Assembly (NCBI GenBank): GCA_036245805.1
Contig: BTRK01000002.1
Span: 7,436,689-7,500,688 of the forward strand
Source of the DNA: Pristionchus mayeri
Lineage: Eukaryota > Nematoda > Chromadorea > Rhabditida > Neodiplogasteridae
Length of the DNA: 64,000 nucleotides
Direction of reading: 5' to 3'
Position 1 is the first letter of the stretch. Each line of letters begins with the position of its first letter. The position numbers and the translations under genes are program-made. Shown piece after piece: positions 22,890-35,433 of this stretch. The notes under the pieces are model-generated. The model searched no databases and was not told the DNA's origin. It saw only the letters and a program-made list of their open reading frames with translations.

Positions 22890-24560
22890 CACAGCGTTCA
22901 ATGAACGCGAACATATGTGATGGGCAGTGACATTATCATTATGAACTTGGTGCATTTACATGGGGAACGTTCCATTAAATATAAAGATGCTGAAGAGTAT
23001 AAGATGGGAATACATATATGGTTTACTGATTATTTACCAATTTGTTTGTGCAAGGTTCAACACAACACCATCATTGTTATACAGGCATTAGTGTTTATGT
23101 TCTCCGCTATGTGACCGAACTTTTATCTGCCGTTGCCTGTTGGCTGTGAATGGGGAATTGGTACAGTGAGAGGTCCTTCACTCACTTGATTGACACCGTT
23201 TCGCTTGCTTCTGAAAGTGCATGTAGTTGAGCCATATTATGTCATATTATATCATGCACAGTTCCCTAGAAGCGTTTGAGCACCGAAGACAGTAAACTCC
23301 AGCATACTTCATCATTAGCATATGCATGTTTAATAATCCTACCGAAATAGCGCGCGGACCGAAGGTGATATAAGGAACAACACCACTGGAGCGGAGTACG
23401 TTGCAAGTCCATTTGCGTAAGGGTACTACAAAATTGATCCCCGTTATTTCGATCAATATATATTTGTTTTAGGGAAAATAAGGGACCTGGAAGGGAGTCA
23501 ACTGAAAACTCACTAGTGGCCATACCGCATCCTTCAGCGCATACAATCGGAGATAGGCCGCAGCTCCCCACACAAGTTGGTGGGCGGCTGAAGACATGTT
23601 ATCATTTTTGAAAGATGATCGATAGTTTTAGCGCAGAACAATTGCAGTGCAATAATAAGCTTGTTTGATTTCGTCCAATTTTATAGCAATATTTCGACAT
23701 TTTTCCAGAGTTCGGGAAAATTAACATATTTCTCAAACTAGGGGTGGCATTTCTGCATCAATGTCATCGAGTTCAGTAAATAATTTGGCATTCCGGAGGA
23801 AAAACGATCGGAGGAAAATGAAAGAAACCTTAGAAACCCGCTACATTCCGAAAATCCGACTGAATGGCCGATCTATTGAGCTAATAAATTGATTATGAGT
23901 GTGTACATAATGTGTCAACTGTGTGCCTTTTAATTCATTCCGGTGGTGTTTGATCTAGACAGCACTTTGCCACATCATTACAGGTGTACATGAATTGTGA
24001 TAATTGGAATTTCTGAATGCAGCTGTGCAACTTACTCACAAAGTTTTCTCAATAAAAATCAAAGATCTTTTATTTGCGAATATGGTTTGCTCAATCTGGG
24101 AAGCGTTGAACTACATGAAATCCTGTCTGCGGATATGAACCGCTTTCAGCATTGTACTATTCCTAATGCCAGTCGCCAATGGAAATTTGACGGATTCTTG
24201 ATAGAAAAAAAAGAAATGAGGAGAATATTTTTAAAAAAAGTCAAACGACCCGCCTTTAACGGCGTGGCTTAGAGTGCAAGCGAAAACGATGATGAACATG
24301 TTACGCTGCACTTGAATGGTGAGGCTGCGAGTCGAATCCTGAACAAACGTATTATTATAATTTAATTATCAGTCCGTGGCTGCATCTTTACCTTTTTTAT
24401 ATTATTGTATATGCAGATATAAAGCACGTTATTCAACTCTCTTTCGGGAGTGGAAATGATATAGAGAAGCATTTTTTTGTATAATATATATTTTTCCTAA
24501 CTGAGTATGTAATGACAACATATGCAAAAGTAATTAATAATCAGCGCGTCCCGATAGCGT
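22890..24560. other. Intergenic stretch without a recognised gene
   Basis: AT-rich, with only short open frames that resemble no family and lack splice support. The missing last exons of the chemoreceptor at 24567-26384 would be expected here but no membrane-spanning coding segment was found. Confidence 0.45.
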
Positions 24561-24566
24561 GCTTAC

Positions 24567-26384
24567 CGTAGTGAGTTTTGCGAGTATATTCATCCTCCTT
24601 CCGGTAATCACTGTCATTACAATGCTTGCGCCAATGTAGATTACGTAGGTAATACTTGAGGTAATCTTTCGCACCTGGAATTAATGTTTTACGCATTCTG
24701 CTAATCGTATTCTTATTTTTTTAATCGTATCTGAACTCACAACCAACGCATTGGGTGAAAGTTGATAGATCACTTCAACGCCATTCAATTCATGATAATC
24801 GAACTCATAGAAAAGCATTGGCAACGAAATAAGGAAAGAGATTAGAAATTGTGACGCTATTGCAAATCGAAGCTTTGCCGTGGACCATACCTGAAAATTA
24901 GGAAAACATTCAATATAAGATAATGCAAAAGATGTCTAATACATGCATTATTTACGCACATTTTCGAATAAGTCGCTGGTGTTGAGTACATGATAACGAT
25001 GGACAACCATGAGAAGCTTCCCGAGTGTGGCTCCCACAGAGCATATTTGGTTAACTACCTAAACTCAAAAAGTCCGTTGAAAAAGCATTGTTTAATAATA
25101 ATATTTGAAAATGAAAACCAATAAAATAAAGATAAAGCTACACAAATATTATGTGTATCAGCTCACCCACGACCAGCGCACAATCCATTCCGTTTCCCTT
25201 ATGAATGTGAAATTTGCAATCACAAGGTACGAATACACACTTCCTACTCCGAAAAGTCCTGCAAATTGGAAATTGTTGTTGATATATTGGGGTGTCCAGA
25301 AAGTTTTCGGAATTTTCTTTGGAGGAACGTATACTCCACAGTTACGATTGTCCATTCCAAATGCCAATGCTATTGCATGGAGTAACCATTGCCCTATCTC
25401 ACATACCATGGAATTTCCATCAGCTGTTATCTCATGTTTTTAACAAACTTTTATGTAATAGATACTGTAGTCACCCAAAATCACGTTTTCGTCTATATTT
25501 ATTTTATTGCGAAAGGCTTCTCCTTAAAAAAATCATCCTAGTTTCTTCTCAGTTTTATAATGCATGAATTACTAAATATATATATAAAATTTGGAGGGAA
25601 TCTGTCAACTGCTCTATCTGCAACAATAAAATATTTCAAAAATTCTGAATCATAATTTCCACATTTTCCATGAAATTTCATGTTCAAACAAATAATTGAT
25701 ATTATATTTCCTTCCAAGCTCGCCAAATCTTATATGTACATCGTAACATGGAGTACCACAAAATATCTCCATTTAGCGCATATTCAAAATAGGGTTCGAA
25801 TTGATCGCACAAAGAAAGAATCTCTGCTTTTGTTTTTAAGTATGATCAGTAATGAGTGCTAGCGATCAATAACTACAAATGAATGCCACAAGTGAAGCCC
25901 ACTTAAAGAATTGTGGGATCTTGTACTTTAAAATTAGTAAGTTAGAGGTATCAAACCCATTCGTTCCTGTTCAGCAAAAACATTAAGACCAAAACGTGAT
26001 TTTGGGTGACTCCAGTATCCATTACATAAACGTTTGTTAAAACCAGGGGAAATCAGCTGATGAAAATTCAATGGTATGTGTGATTGTGCAATGGTTGCTC
26101 TATTCAATAGTGTTGGCATTTGTGATGGACAATCGTTACTGTGGAGTATACGTTCCTCCGAAAAAAATTCCGAAAACTTTCTGGACACCCCAATAGTTAA
26201 AATGCAAATTTGTATTTCATGTCAAATTTGTTAAGAACTTACCAGTTGCAACGAATAACGAATAAAATGGCGTGTGGAATTGTTTTTCGGACGTTGTTCT
26301 TAATCGTACCAGCAGAACAACATACATGAAAGATAGAATGAAATCGGGAATGTCGAGCAACAAATTCTGTGTACGATCGGCCAT
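24567..26384 (-). CDS. Seven-transmembrane chemoreceptor (Srv/Srg-like), 3' end missing
   Basis: Exons 26384-26243, 25258-25167, 25058-24960, 24890-24741, 24674-24567 join in frame to 197 residues. The first exon has MADRTQNLLL and then a membrane segment, followed by QFHTPFYSLFVATGLFG. Exon 3 reads GATLGKLLMVVHRYHVL, with an HRY triplet after the third membrane segment. Exon 4 reads FLISFLISLPMLFYEF, and exon 5 holds another hydrophobic stretch (YVIYIGASIVMTVITG). The pattern fits nematode serpentine receptors of the Srg superfamily, especially Srv. Family members are about 300-340 residues, so the last one or two membrane helices are missing. Exon 5 ends with a normal donor, but no hydrophobic downstream exon is seen. 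Intron 1 is enlarged by a mariner-type MITE. It is likely truncated or a pseudogene. Confidence 0.65.
25287..26193. mobile_element. Mariner-type MITE in chemoreceptor intron
   Basis: The ends begin TTGGGGTGTCCAGAAAGTTT in inverted orientation, flanked by TA (25285-25286 and 26194-26195). The arms pair over about 200 bp; the interior of roughly 500 bp is AT-rich and non-coding. The tip is related to the mariner at 3357-4597. Confidence 0.85.
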
Positions 26385-26731
26385 TTTTTGAAAAGTATGG
26401 AAAGTGCAACTTAGTAGTCAGCATGTGACTACATCTTAGCCAGCTGAAATTCACAGCTAATCTGCTTCTAAGAAACCATTGGCATGAAAAGTGTGACGAA
26501 GCAGCGATGGGAAATTGTCAATAGCCCATGCGTAAATTTGTTGACAATCCATATTCTTAATCAATCCCCTTGTTCAGTTATTACCATCTTCATCGAACAT
26601 TGATTGTCCCTATGTCAATTTCAATTGTACCGAAATTATTTTGAAGAATTTACAGATAATCCTGCACTGGACGACGATATATTGCTAAACGTGTGTTATT
26701 TATATGCTTGGTAGGATACACAATAAGTATC

Positions 26732-28742
26732 AGGTTGGTCGGAAAGTCTTTGTCTATGGTTAGGGACCACAAGGGGTACAGCCAAAATGAAGGTATGCCG
26801 CCCTAACTATGCTCAAACTGCCCGCTGGGATCCAAATAAGATCATGCTTTTGGCCGTTTGTCGATATCTTTTCTCAGAATCACACTAGACCTCATAAAGT
26901 ACGAGAAAAGGTGTCAACGGAAAGCGGTAGGAAAACGAGACGAGGGAGAGAGAGGCGGAGCCTATTCCGACCCTTTCCTAGTCAAATCGCCAAAAATTTG
27001 AGCAGGGCTCCGCCCTTTCCCGGTTGCGCCTTACCCCTGTGAGGTAAGGCTAGAGAGCGAAGCGGCGCACTCTTCTTTAGAGCGCGCGCTCTCTACTCAC
27101 GCCGGGTCTGAAACAGGCGAGAGGAGAGGGAGGAGAGGGAGAGAGGAAGACGGCGATCTTTTAGCACATGCACCGACTGGTTTACTTAGAATCACAGACA
27201 GGGAAATCAATATTTTTTCGATTTCTTTTTATCAACTTGTTTGAATGGTTGCTGGCTATCATAATTTCACTATTCAAACCTTGTATCATGATTTTACTGC
27301 TCACGCATAGCAAAAATCTGGGAAAAACGATGAATCGTTTTTCTACGAAATTCGATTTTTCAACACGACATGTGCAAAAACTGTTTTTTGAATAGTGAAA
27401 TATCGAAAGCACACGGGGAGAGCTTTCGAATTCTTTTTTGATCAAGTCATTTGGTTAAGAATGAACGCTGTGATTGTTCTATCTTGCTTTCGCGTTGGGA
27501 TCATGTCAGAAGGAAGTGGGCGGAGCTTGTGGTCCCTATCTATGGTTTTGATTTAACACTGCTCGTCGCAAATGCACTTTGGCGTACTCTCGTTCCTAGT
27601 GAATAACAAACAGTGATGGGCCGTTATGGTAAACAACTCCCCATTCCCTTCCCATCAGTAAGGTTTAAGTAGATGAACGATGTATGTCCCAAATGCCATC
27701 CACTTCCGTCATGTTTTGCTTTGTGTCTCTATATCTCACACCACGATGATGGTTTCATAGACCCTCTAGAAGAATGTTTATCGCGCACATGACCCCTCTA
27801 CAACACCTTGAGGAATTGGATCCATCGGTTCGAAGAAGACGACTTTTCCCTCAAGGAATGGGAGACCGCGTTTGATACATTTTGAGACTTTGACGAAAGC
27901 TGTTGAAACGGACCCCTTTCAAAGTGCACGTGATGATTAGTGCACTTAGAGTCCACCATAGCACTGTCAGAAAAGGCTTGAGATCTCTTGGAATGAGGAA
28001 ATGTATCGGTCGATTCATACCCCATAATCTGATCCAAGCCAGCCATGCCCGTCGAGTCGATGATTCCATTACTCTCCTCGTTCTCCGAGGCGAGGATCGA
28101 TGGCCGGAACGGCTCATAACGGGGAATGAGAAGTGGGTCCACTACGATAACAACCGCATGAGAGCCCAGAGGGTTGGAGAAGGAGAGATTCCACAGGGTG
28201 TCCCCAAACTTGGCCTGCACCCCAAGAAAAACAAGATGTCAATGTGGTGGGGAGTGGATGGCGTGATCTACTCGGAGCTACTCCCTGAGGGTATTGCAAT
28301 CACTGGGGCCAAGTGCGTCACAGAACTGCATAATTTGAAGTTGGAAGTCGATCGTTCAAGGCTGAAGGACAAGAAAGTGTATAACCAGCAAAATGACCCC
28401 CGTCCACAGGTCTCAAATCAAGTCCAGCAGAAATTGGCTGGATTTGGATGGATGGTTCTCCCTCAGCCCCCGTATTCTCCTGACTTGGCCCCGTCCGATT
28501 AATGTCTTTTCGCAGACCTGACCCATGGGGAAGGGCCTTCAATTCCCGTGGAAGTCTCGAGGTTGAACTCTAGTAATACTTTGCTTCGCGCCCAGAAGGA
28601 TTCTATAGGGAGGGGATCCATAAACTGAAGGAATGTTGGGCAAATATTGTCAAAAATGATGGCATGTATAATTGAACTCATGCTATTGTTTCCCCAAAGA
28701 AATAACGTTTTGAAAAAGTGACAAAGACTTTCCGACCAACCT
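26732..28742 (+). mobile_element. Degenerate mariner carrying a nested element
   Basis: The terminal repeats read AGGTTGGTCGGAAAGTCTTT and its complement near 28720-28742. A mariner transposase frame runs 27903-28502 on the plus strand with LITGNEKWVHYDN and PPYSPDLAPSD. The first catalytic Asp of TGDEKW is Asn, the DNARPH motif is degraded, a stop directly follows APSD, and the N-terminal half is broken by stops. It is inactive. It contains a second element (26761-27538). Confidence 0.85.
26761..27538. mobile_element. hAT-like non-autonomous element nested in the mariner
   Basis: Perfect inverted tips TAGGGACCACAAG / CTTGTGGTCCCTA are bordered by the 8-bp duplication TCTATGGT (26753-26760 and 27539-27546). 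An 8-bp duplication is the hAT hallmark. It is 778 bp with no transposase. Removing it restores continuous mariner sequence. Confidence 0.85.
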
Positions 28743-29090
28743 AATATTTGATCCAATATAGCAGGTTTCACGTCAGTGGAGGAAATACGCACCCCCCTGC
28801 ACAATTTTTAAATTTTATTCTTTGATTTGTCTCTTATTATGGTGGGAACATACTGGAGGCAAAATACCATGATATCCAGAAAGTATATTATTCATGCTAG
28901 CAAATATGAATACATGCACCCTTTGATAACATGGTACGCATTCATTTGAAAAAACAAGGTCACGTTCTTGATGATATATGCTTGATTTGAAAACACTGAA
29001 CCTTACATTTAGTTTAGTGAAAGAATATATACGCTGTTAAAATGTATACTATTATAACCATGAATATTATTAAGTTTCGCATTCGTATTA
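28743..29090. other. Intergenic spacer at the start of the F-box array
   Basis: AT-rich; no gene, tRNA or clear repeat seen. Confidence 0.4.
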
Positions 29091-29094
29091 CATG

Positions 29095-30358
29095 TCAGAT
29101 CGCGGAATTTCGAGACATGATGAGCTTTGCAATCACTATGTTCCCATTGTCTTCAATTCGCATGCCCGCAGTGACTATTCCAGTAGCATTGAGTGCATTC
29201 ACTTCTACTTTGTGACGACTTGTCGTCAGATCTTCAAAAAAGGCCATGTACATGTTAATCTTTTCTTCAACAACGATTTCCGAAACCAGACGTGCTGCTT
29301 CGATGAAAACCACTCATTCGGATCGATATCACCTAAAGAAGTGGAAAAAATAATGAGACCGAGTGATTGATAATAAAATAGTATTTTAACACGTACACGT
29401 TTTTAGATATTTGTTCAACAATTATCGGATGAAATACAAAAAAAAACTTATCACATCTATAACAGGCAAAGTCGTAATCAAGATTAGACAGGTTAAATAA
29501 TCTTACTAGTGACTTGTTTCAATAGAAAGGTGGGACAATTGGTGATCACCAGCCGATTAGTGTGACGGCATTGAAGTAAATCGAGCAACGATTGTCTGTA
29601 ATTATTATTTTAATAAAATTAATACACATTTGAGTCAATAGAAATAAAAATGCATACGCGCTTTGCTCGGTGATTTGGTATCTTAATTCTTCTATATAAA
29701 TGTTGTCCAAAATACTTTTAATCACATTTTTTGTTGCGTCATTATTCAATTCCGATCGAAGTTCAAGTTTCTGAATTTGCGAACAGCGACCGAAAAATAT
29801 TCGCGATCGAGATAACACGTGCTCTTCAGCCAAATTAAGATGGCTTGGCGAATATATTTTGACGATCTGTAAATTTATAATCACGAAAACGATTGCCAAA
29901 TACATATACTGTTCTGGTTAGAACAGAAAAAGAAATCACATTCAGATTCCCTGCATTCTCGATAACTCTATGTTTCCATTTTGAAATTCCGAAAAATCTT
30001 AGATATTTCTCCTCCATGTTCATTGTGAACACAGCGTGGCTTGTTCGGAGGAATGGGTGCCAGTTGACGGTCATGGATAAGCAGTCAATAGATGGAAGAT
30101 GTTTGCGATCGGAAAGATACCCATGAGAAAGTTCATGCCAACGATGTGAGATCTGAAAACAATCGAATTAAATAATATTGACGTACTACTTTCACATTCA
30201 CTGATGTTATAAAATAAAGATGGAATTTAAAAATCGACAAACGTGTGAGCAAAAGAAAAACTCACGAGCATCATTCCGTCAATCGATTCCACTACACATC
30301 CCATAATTACACGGATTATATCCGAAGTCAAATTAACAAGGCTGAGATAATTTGTCAT
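29095..30358 (-). CDS. F-box array gene A, frameshift in last exon
   Basis: Exons 30358-30266, 30152-29940, 29866-29658, 29595-29507, 29332-29095. Exon 1 is an F-box core (LVNLTSDIIRVIMG, ESIDGMML). Exon 2 starts ISHRWHELSHGYLSDR and contains EKYLRFFGISKWK. Exon 3 contains RCSQIQKLELRSEL, and exon 4 SLLDLLQCRHTNRLVIT. Exon 5 should continue DIDPNEWF-IEAARLVSEIVV, but is 238 nt where 239 is required. One base is missing in a TTTT run at about 29310. It is likely an SCF ubiquitin-ligase adaptor if functional. Either a young pseudogene or a homopolymer base-call error. The C-terminal part is the most diverged of the family. Confidence 0.65.
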
Positions 30359-30437
30359 TTTGGGTCGACTTATAAACGGCGGGGAATGGAAGTGTGATAC
30401 GAAATGTCCATACAAGTCCATTAATAAATCGAATAAA

Positions 30438-30445
30438 GCGGGTGG
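30438..30445 (-). promoter_or_regulatory. GCGGGTGG box upstream of gene A
   Basis: AAAGCGGGTGGC, 80 bp upstream of the start; CCACCCGC on the coding strand. The same word lies upstream of the other array members. Confidence 0.6.
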
Positions 30446-31007
30446 CAGGAGAAACAACTGTCATCGTGAAAACCCGTAATATTTTGAAACACTTTTTTGC
30501 AATGCCGTTGCTTTATATTGCACTGGAAGCGATCTGCGAATTATATAGTGGATAATTCATTGACAACAACATTTTATGGATCACACTTGCCATTACTCGC
30601 CCTCTCTGGTCTATGAGATAGTGCTTGAGCATAATTATCGTTTCCGAGTCTATTAATGACGTAATTATACCATTTTTGAAGTGGAAGGCCTTGGTCAGGA
30701 CGAAATTTGAATTTATTTGATTTCGTGAGAGTGGAAGTAAATATACTAATAAGAAGTCTGATAATACAGTTGATGAAGTAAGATTAGATGCAAAAACACA
30801 ATTACAAGTGTTGAATTGGTCCAAAAGCGACAGGATACGAGGAGACACAACTATTGTATCAACGAGAACGTCAACATGTCTGATGGAAACGAACAAGTAC
30901 ACGACTCCATTATGTTCGCATTAGGTTCCCACACTGTCAAAATAGATTTGTAAAGATTCGTAAAAACCATGATATTGTTAGTTATCATACGATTTAACGA
31001 AATTAAA

Positions 31008-32300
31008 TTACGAAATGTGCTTTGACACGGTGATTGTTGAATAGACAAATCCTAATTGATCTTCAGTATGTAGCAGGACATTGACTGTTGAGTTCAACCC
31101 ATCCGTTAAATTTCTACGATTTGAAACAAATACATTTCTTCCGGAAGTATAGTATTCAAATTTTTCTTCACGAATTATTTGCGGAACAAGTCGAGATGCT
31201 TTGATGAGGAACCACTCGTTGGGATCGAGTTCATCTGTAATATATTACGTTGGCAAGCAATGTTTTCGCATTTTTCTGCACAACTTCAGTGCTCTCGTAT
31301 GTTATTCTTCGTTAATGACAAGAACCCAGAATTTGCGTATCATGTATTCAACACTCAGACATGTCAACTATTTTTTCGCGTCGCAAGTCGTTATCAGGGA
31401 GATATATTTTAAATATTCTTACGTGTTACTTGACGTAATATGAAGAAGGGAAATTTGGCGAGTACCAGTTGCTTCATGGGATAACATCGAAGTAGATCCA
31501 TCAAAAATGGTTTTAAATATAATTATGATTTCAACAACTTCATTTGAAATATGGATACTAAAACCAACTGAAATACGTAACTGGCGTTCTCAGCGAGATG
31601 TCGTTCGTATCTTAGTTCTACTATACCGACGTCGCCCAAACGGCTCTCAATCACATTCTTCGTTACGCCATTTTTCAATTCCGACTGAAGTTCAAGCTTC
31701 AGAATTTGCGAACAACGATTGAACATTATGTCTGTGCGAGATAGCATATGGATTGGAGGTTCTAGCTCGATGATCTGTAAATGTTCAATCACTGCAATCC
31801 ATCGTATTTGTCTATTACTTATTTTAGCACAAAGATTGTTGTCAACACATAAACACAAATATATTGCATTGTCATTTTCTGAATTCTCGGCAACTCAGTA
31901 CTGAAATTGAGACATTCCGAAAAATCGTCGATATTTCTCCTATATATTCATCTTGAAGGTATAATTTCTTTTGCAGGAATACGGGTTGACAAATATGGAT
32001 AAGCATGAAATAGAAGGAAGTCGTTCCCGATGGGAAAAATGTTCTTCAGAAAGTGCATGCCAGCGATGAGAAATCTAAAATGGTCATTCAAATGACGTGG
32101 ATGCAATACATAATTCAATGATGATATGCAATATTGAACAGACAAATACATACAAAACGCGTAATATTGTAAGCAAGGCATAGACATGAACTTACGAGCA
32201 TCATTCCGTCAATCGACTCTACTCCAAAACCGATGATCACACGGATTATATCAGCAGGCAAATCGTCACGACATAGATAATTATCTGCGTCAGGCAACAT
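31008..32300 (-). pseudogene. F-box array gene B, pseudogene with stops in exon 2
   Basis: Exon 1 (32300-32196) is open: CRDDLPADIIRVIIGFGVE then SIDGMML. Exon 2 (about 32077-31890) begins ISHRWHALSEEHFSHRERLP but has in-frame stops before EKYRRFFG and after FQY. Exon 3 (about 31776-31582) is open with RCSQILKLELQSELKNGVTK. The fourth exon (LLRCYPMKQLVLAKFPFF) lacks a recognisable acceptor. The last exon (about 31238-31008) is open: DPNEWFLIKASRLVPQII. It is most similar to gene A, so a local duplication is likely. Confidence 0.75.
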
Positions 32301-32367
32301 CGATTGGCCGAAAGAAAAAGTAAGATATGATGTTCATGTTCATAACGTACATATCCAATCGATTAAA

Positions 32368-32375
32368 GCGGGTGG
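32368..32375 (-). promoter_or_regulatory. GCGGGTGG box upstream of gene B
   Basis: AAAGCGGGTGGC, 68 bp upstream of the start, with flanks conserved with gene A (GGTAATATTTTGAAA). Confidence 0.6.
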
Positions 32376-32869
32376 CATTATCAACAATGTTCGTGTTGAC
32401 ACTCGGTAATATTTTGAAATACATGATCTTGCAATGTCGTTTGTATCGAAAGCGGGTGGAGAATATTCTCTCCCAAATATGTCGTGCACCATTTATTGTG
32501 TAAAAAAACGTAACATCACACTTTTCAATACCGGTTCTCACATGCTTGGTGTATCGATGTGTAAGGTATTGCGTTTGGGATAATTCTCGTCTCAGCTTTT
32601 CTTACTGATATGCAAGTGTAACATTCTATGGAACGTTAAATGCAATATAATAAATGAAATACTTTAAGAGAATGAATTAAATTGTCTTAATTTTCAGAGC
32701 ATGATTGTGAACATAAAATAGGACTGATAATATAGTCGATGAAGTCAACATTTGAGAAAGAATTAGAAAGCCCATCATTCAAGTGTTTGTTATGAATTAG
32801 TAAGATTACCAGGGATTATCGTACACAAATACGTTATGAACGAGAACGGTTCGTTGGGGCTAGATTATG

Positions 32870-32952
32870 GTGAAAGGCGCTTAGACACGGTGATTTTTGA
32901 GTAGCTAATTCCTGCTCGATCTTCGATGTATAGTTTGACAATGACAACCCAA
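32870..32952 (-). pseudogene. Fragment of an F-box array last exon
   Basis: Minus-strand sequence reads LYIEDRAG then YSKITVSK, the end of the C-terminal exon. It stops abruptly where a tRNA-like repeat begins. Confidence 0.55.
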
Positions 32953-33262
32953 CGAGATTCTGAAAATTTCACAGTCATATCTATATTTTGAACCGAGTCA
33001 GTTGGCCGGATAAAGGAGGCTTGTAGGGAAGGGACGTGCCGGAATTCAAATATCTTGAAGATCTGTCATAAAACATTTTGCGGAAATCGAACCTGCGACC
33101 TACCGATCACATGGCGGATGCTCTACCAGTGAGCTATCAACCGATGGTTGTATATTCTCTTAGCTCGCACTATGATCTTTGGATGGTGGGCTAGGCCATG
33201 GTTATGACAGAGTCAAAAGTTTAACTTTGCTGACACTCCTTCTTTAACCACCGTACAATAAC
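32953..33262. repeat. tRNA-like repeat, copy 1
   Basis: The minus strand of about 33080-33140 shows an A box (TAGCTCACTGGTAGAGC), a loop ATGTGAT with a potential His GTG anticodon, and a B box GGTTCGATTTCC. No acceptor stem forms. The flanks match the element at 60434-61127 (GGGACGTGC, TTTAACTTTGCTGACACTCC). It is a tRNA-derived repeat, not a working tRNA. Confidence 0.6.
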
Positions 33263-33426
33263 TCGTCGATTAGTGTTCAAATGGGAAGTTTAAAGGGTGG
33301 TACCATTTCAATTTTAAAAAAATATGAAAACAAAAAAAACATTAGCGAGAAACGGTTAGATCTGGAGAATAGACATTGCTATTCTCAGAACTTCGATAAA
33401 GTGTTTTCTGAGATAATTATGACAAT

Positions 33427-33791
33427 TAGAGACCGCAATATAATTGACCAAACAGATATTGAAATCATTATTCGATTGCCTCAATCGAATTACCTTTGTT
33501 ATTCGAATAATCTCGTCCCCTCTCACTTTCATTATTTGAATAGTCACTTCTCGGTATTCGATTATTCACACTCGTTCGAAAGTCACCGCGCGGTCTCCCC
33601 TCCTTTGTTTACTCGATTTTGTTCTCGTAATCGAATAATTATTCGAATAATCATTCGAATAATCATTCGAATAATATCTTTAATCGAATAACATGTTATT
33701 CGAATGGCCGGTTAATCGAATAATTGAAATTTCGAATAACACGTCATTCCTCGTCATTCGCGTAATGAATATATTCGATAGGCGGTCTCTA
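33427..33791. mobile_element. hAT-like MITE, copy 1
   Basis: The tips TAGAGACCGC / GCGGTCTCTA are flanked by a perfect 8-bp duplication ATGACAAT (33419-33426 and 33792-33799). The inside is dominated by ATTCGAAT/CGAATAAT words. 365 bp, non-coding. Copy 2 is at 37466-37799, inverted. Confidence 0.85.
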
Positions 33792-34125
33792 ATGACAATG
33801 TATGAGAAAATGGATTGTATCAAGTACGGTATACGGTAGGGACGAAGAAACGAGAAGTCGTCAACTTAAAAAAAATGCGCACGCAACAATTAGGCAGTAC
33901 GCAGCGTCGAGGGTGTTGTTTAGTGAAAATAAGGCCGAATAATATGCTTCAACAACGAATTACTGAACAACACTTTTCCAGATTTATCCAGTCAGAAGTA
34001 TAGATAAGGTCTGCCATTTTTTTATTCTACATCCAGCAAAATTATTGCTTGACTAAAACTAACCTCATATGCTCAATATCGTAAGGTCATGAATTCTTTC
34101 AGAGCGCACACAATTTTATTTCAAT

Positions 34126-34957
34126 TGTTCGAATTTATTTGAATATTAATTTTGTTATGGATTAGATAGCCAATGAAGACGCGCGGGATCACAATAACAT
34201 ATAAATCACAATAATATATAAATCACAATAACATAGAAATCACAATAACATAGAAATCACAATAACATATAAATCACAATAACATATAAATCACAATAAC
34301 ATATAAATCACAATAACATATAAATCACAATAACATATAAATCACAATAACATATAAATCACAATGACATATAAATCACAATAACATTTAAATCACAATA
34401 ACATATAAATCACAATAACATATAAATCACAATAACATATAAATCACAATGACATATAAATCACAATAACATAGCTGTCGAATTTATTTGAATATTAATT
34501 TTGTTATGGATTAGATAGCCAATGAAGACGCGCGGGATCACAATAACATATAAATCACAATAACATATAAATCACAATAACATATAAATCAAAATAACAT
34601 ATAAATCACAATAACATTTAAATCACAATAACATATAAATCACAATAACATATAAATCACAATAACATATAAATCAAAATAACATATAAATCACAATAAC
34701 ATTTAAATCACAATAACATATAAATCACAATAACATATAAATCACAATAACATATAAATCACAATGACATATAAATCACAATAACATAGCTGTCGAATTT
34801 ATTTGAATATTAATTTTGTTATGGATTAGATAGCCAATGAAGACGCGCGGGATCACAATAACATATAAATCACAATAACATATAAATCACAATAACATAT
34901 AAATCACAATAACATATAAATCACAATGACATATAAATCACAATAACATAGCTGTCC
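34126..34957. repeat. 17-bp minisatellite with higher-order structure
   Basis: Tandem ATAAATCACAATAACAT units (17 bp) in three blocks. Each block is introduced by the same ~70-bp spacer (from GAATTTATTTGAATATTAAT to GACGCGCGGGATC) near 34126, 34477 and 34793. Two internal blocks end in CATAGCTGTC. It is a higher-order array, extremely AT-rich and non-coding. Confidence 0.9.
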
Positions 34958-35430
34958 AGCAATGGCGGCGGCCTGTCAGTGGGGGCGCAAGCATGAATAT
35001 AGGGTCATGGTCTAAAATCGATAGTAGATCACTGGTAGGTCAAGACTAAGTACCATAACAAATCGAAAGTACAATGCTCCCATATCGATACCGTAACCCC
35101 TGAATATCGAGAACTGACTTTTTGAAAAAAGTCATGGTACCATACACATTCGACTTTACAGTACCCCCAGACACTTAGGTAATTTCCGGATTTCCGGAAA
35201 AGATATTTGCACAAAAAGTTCCTGGACCTTAGGTACGCCTATCACGAAAGTGAAACTGAGATTGAAGCAATGGGAATTTTGTTGTCAAACACCTACTGCC
35301 ACCTATCAGAAGACCTGTATAAATAAGTAATTACATGGATTTCTTTGGTTTAATATTTTTGGAGAACTTCTGAGACAATGCAAATGATGATAACAGTAGA
35401 AAAAACATCGAAATATTGTCAACATTTGTA
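34958..35430. other. Intergenic, no gene seen
   Basis: Starts with a short GC-richer stretch (GGCGGCGGCCTG) and continues with unrecognised sequence up to the gene C stop codon. Confidence 0.4.
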
Positions 35431-35433
35431 TTA

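Noticed and set aside
33080..33150. A functional tRNA-His
   Set aside because: A and B boxes are present but no acceptor stem forms and the same body recurs in a repeat at 60.6 kb.
34126..34957. CRISPR-like array of direct repeats
   Set aside because: The 17-bp units are contiguous with no unique spacers and the genome is eukaryotic; this is a minisatellite.
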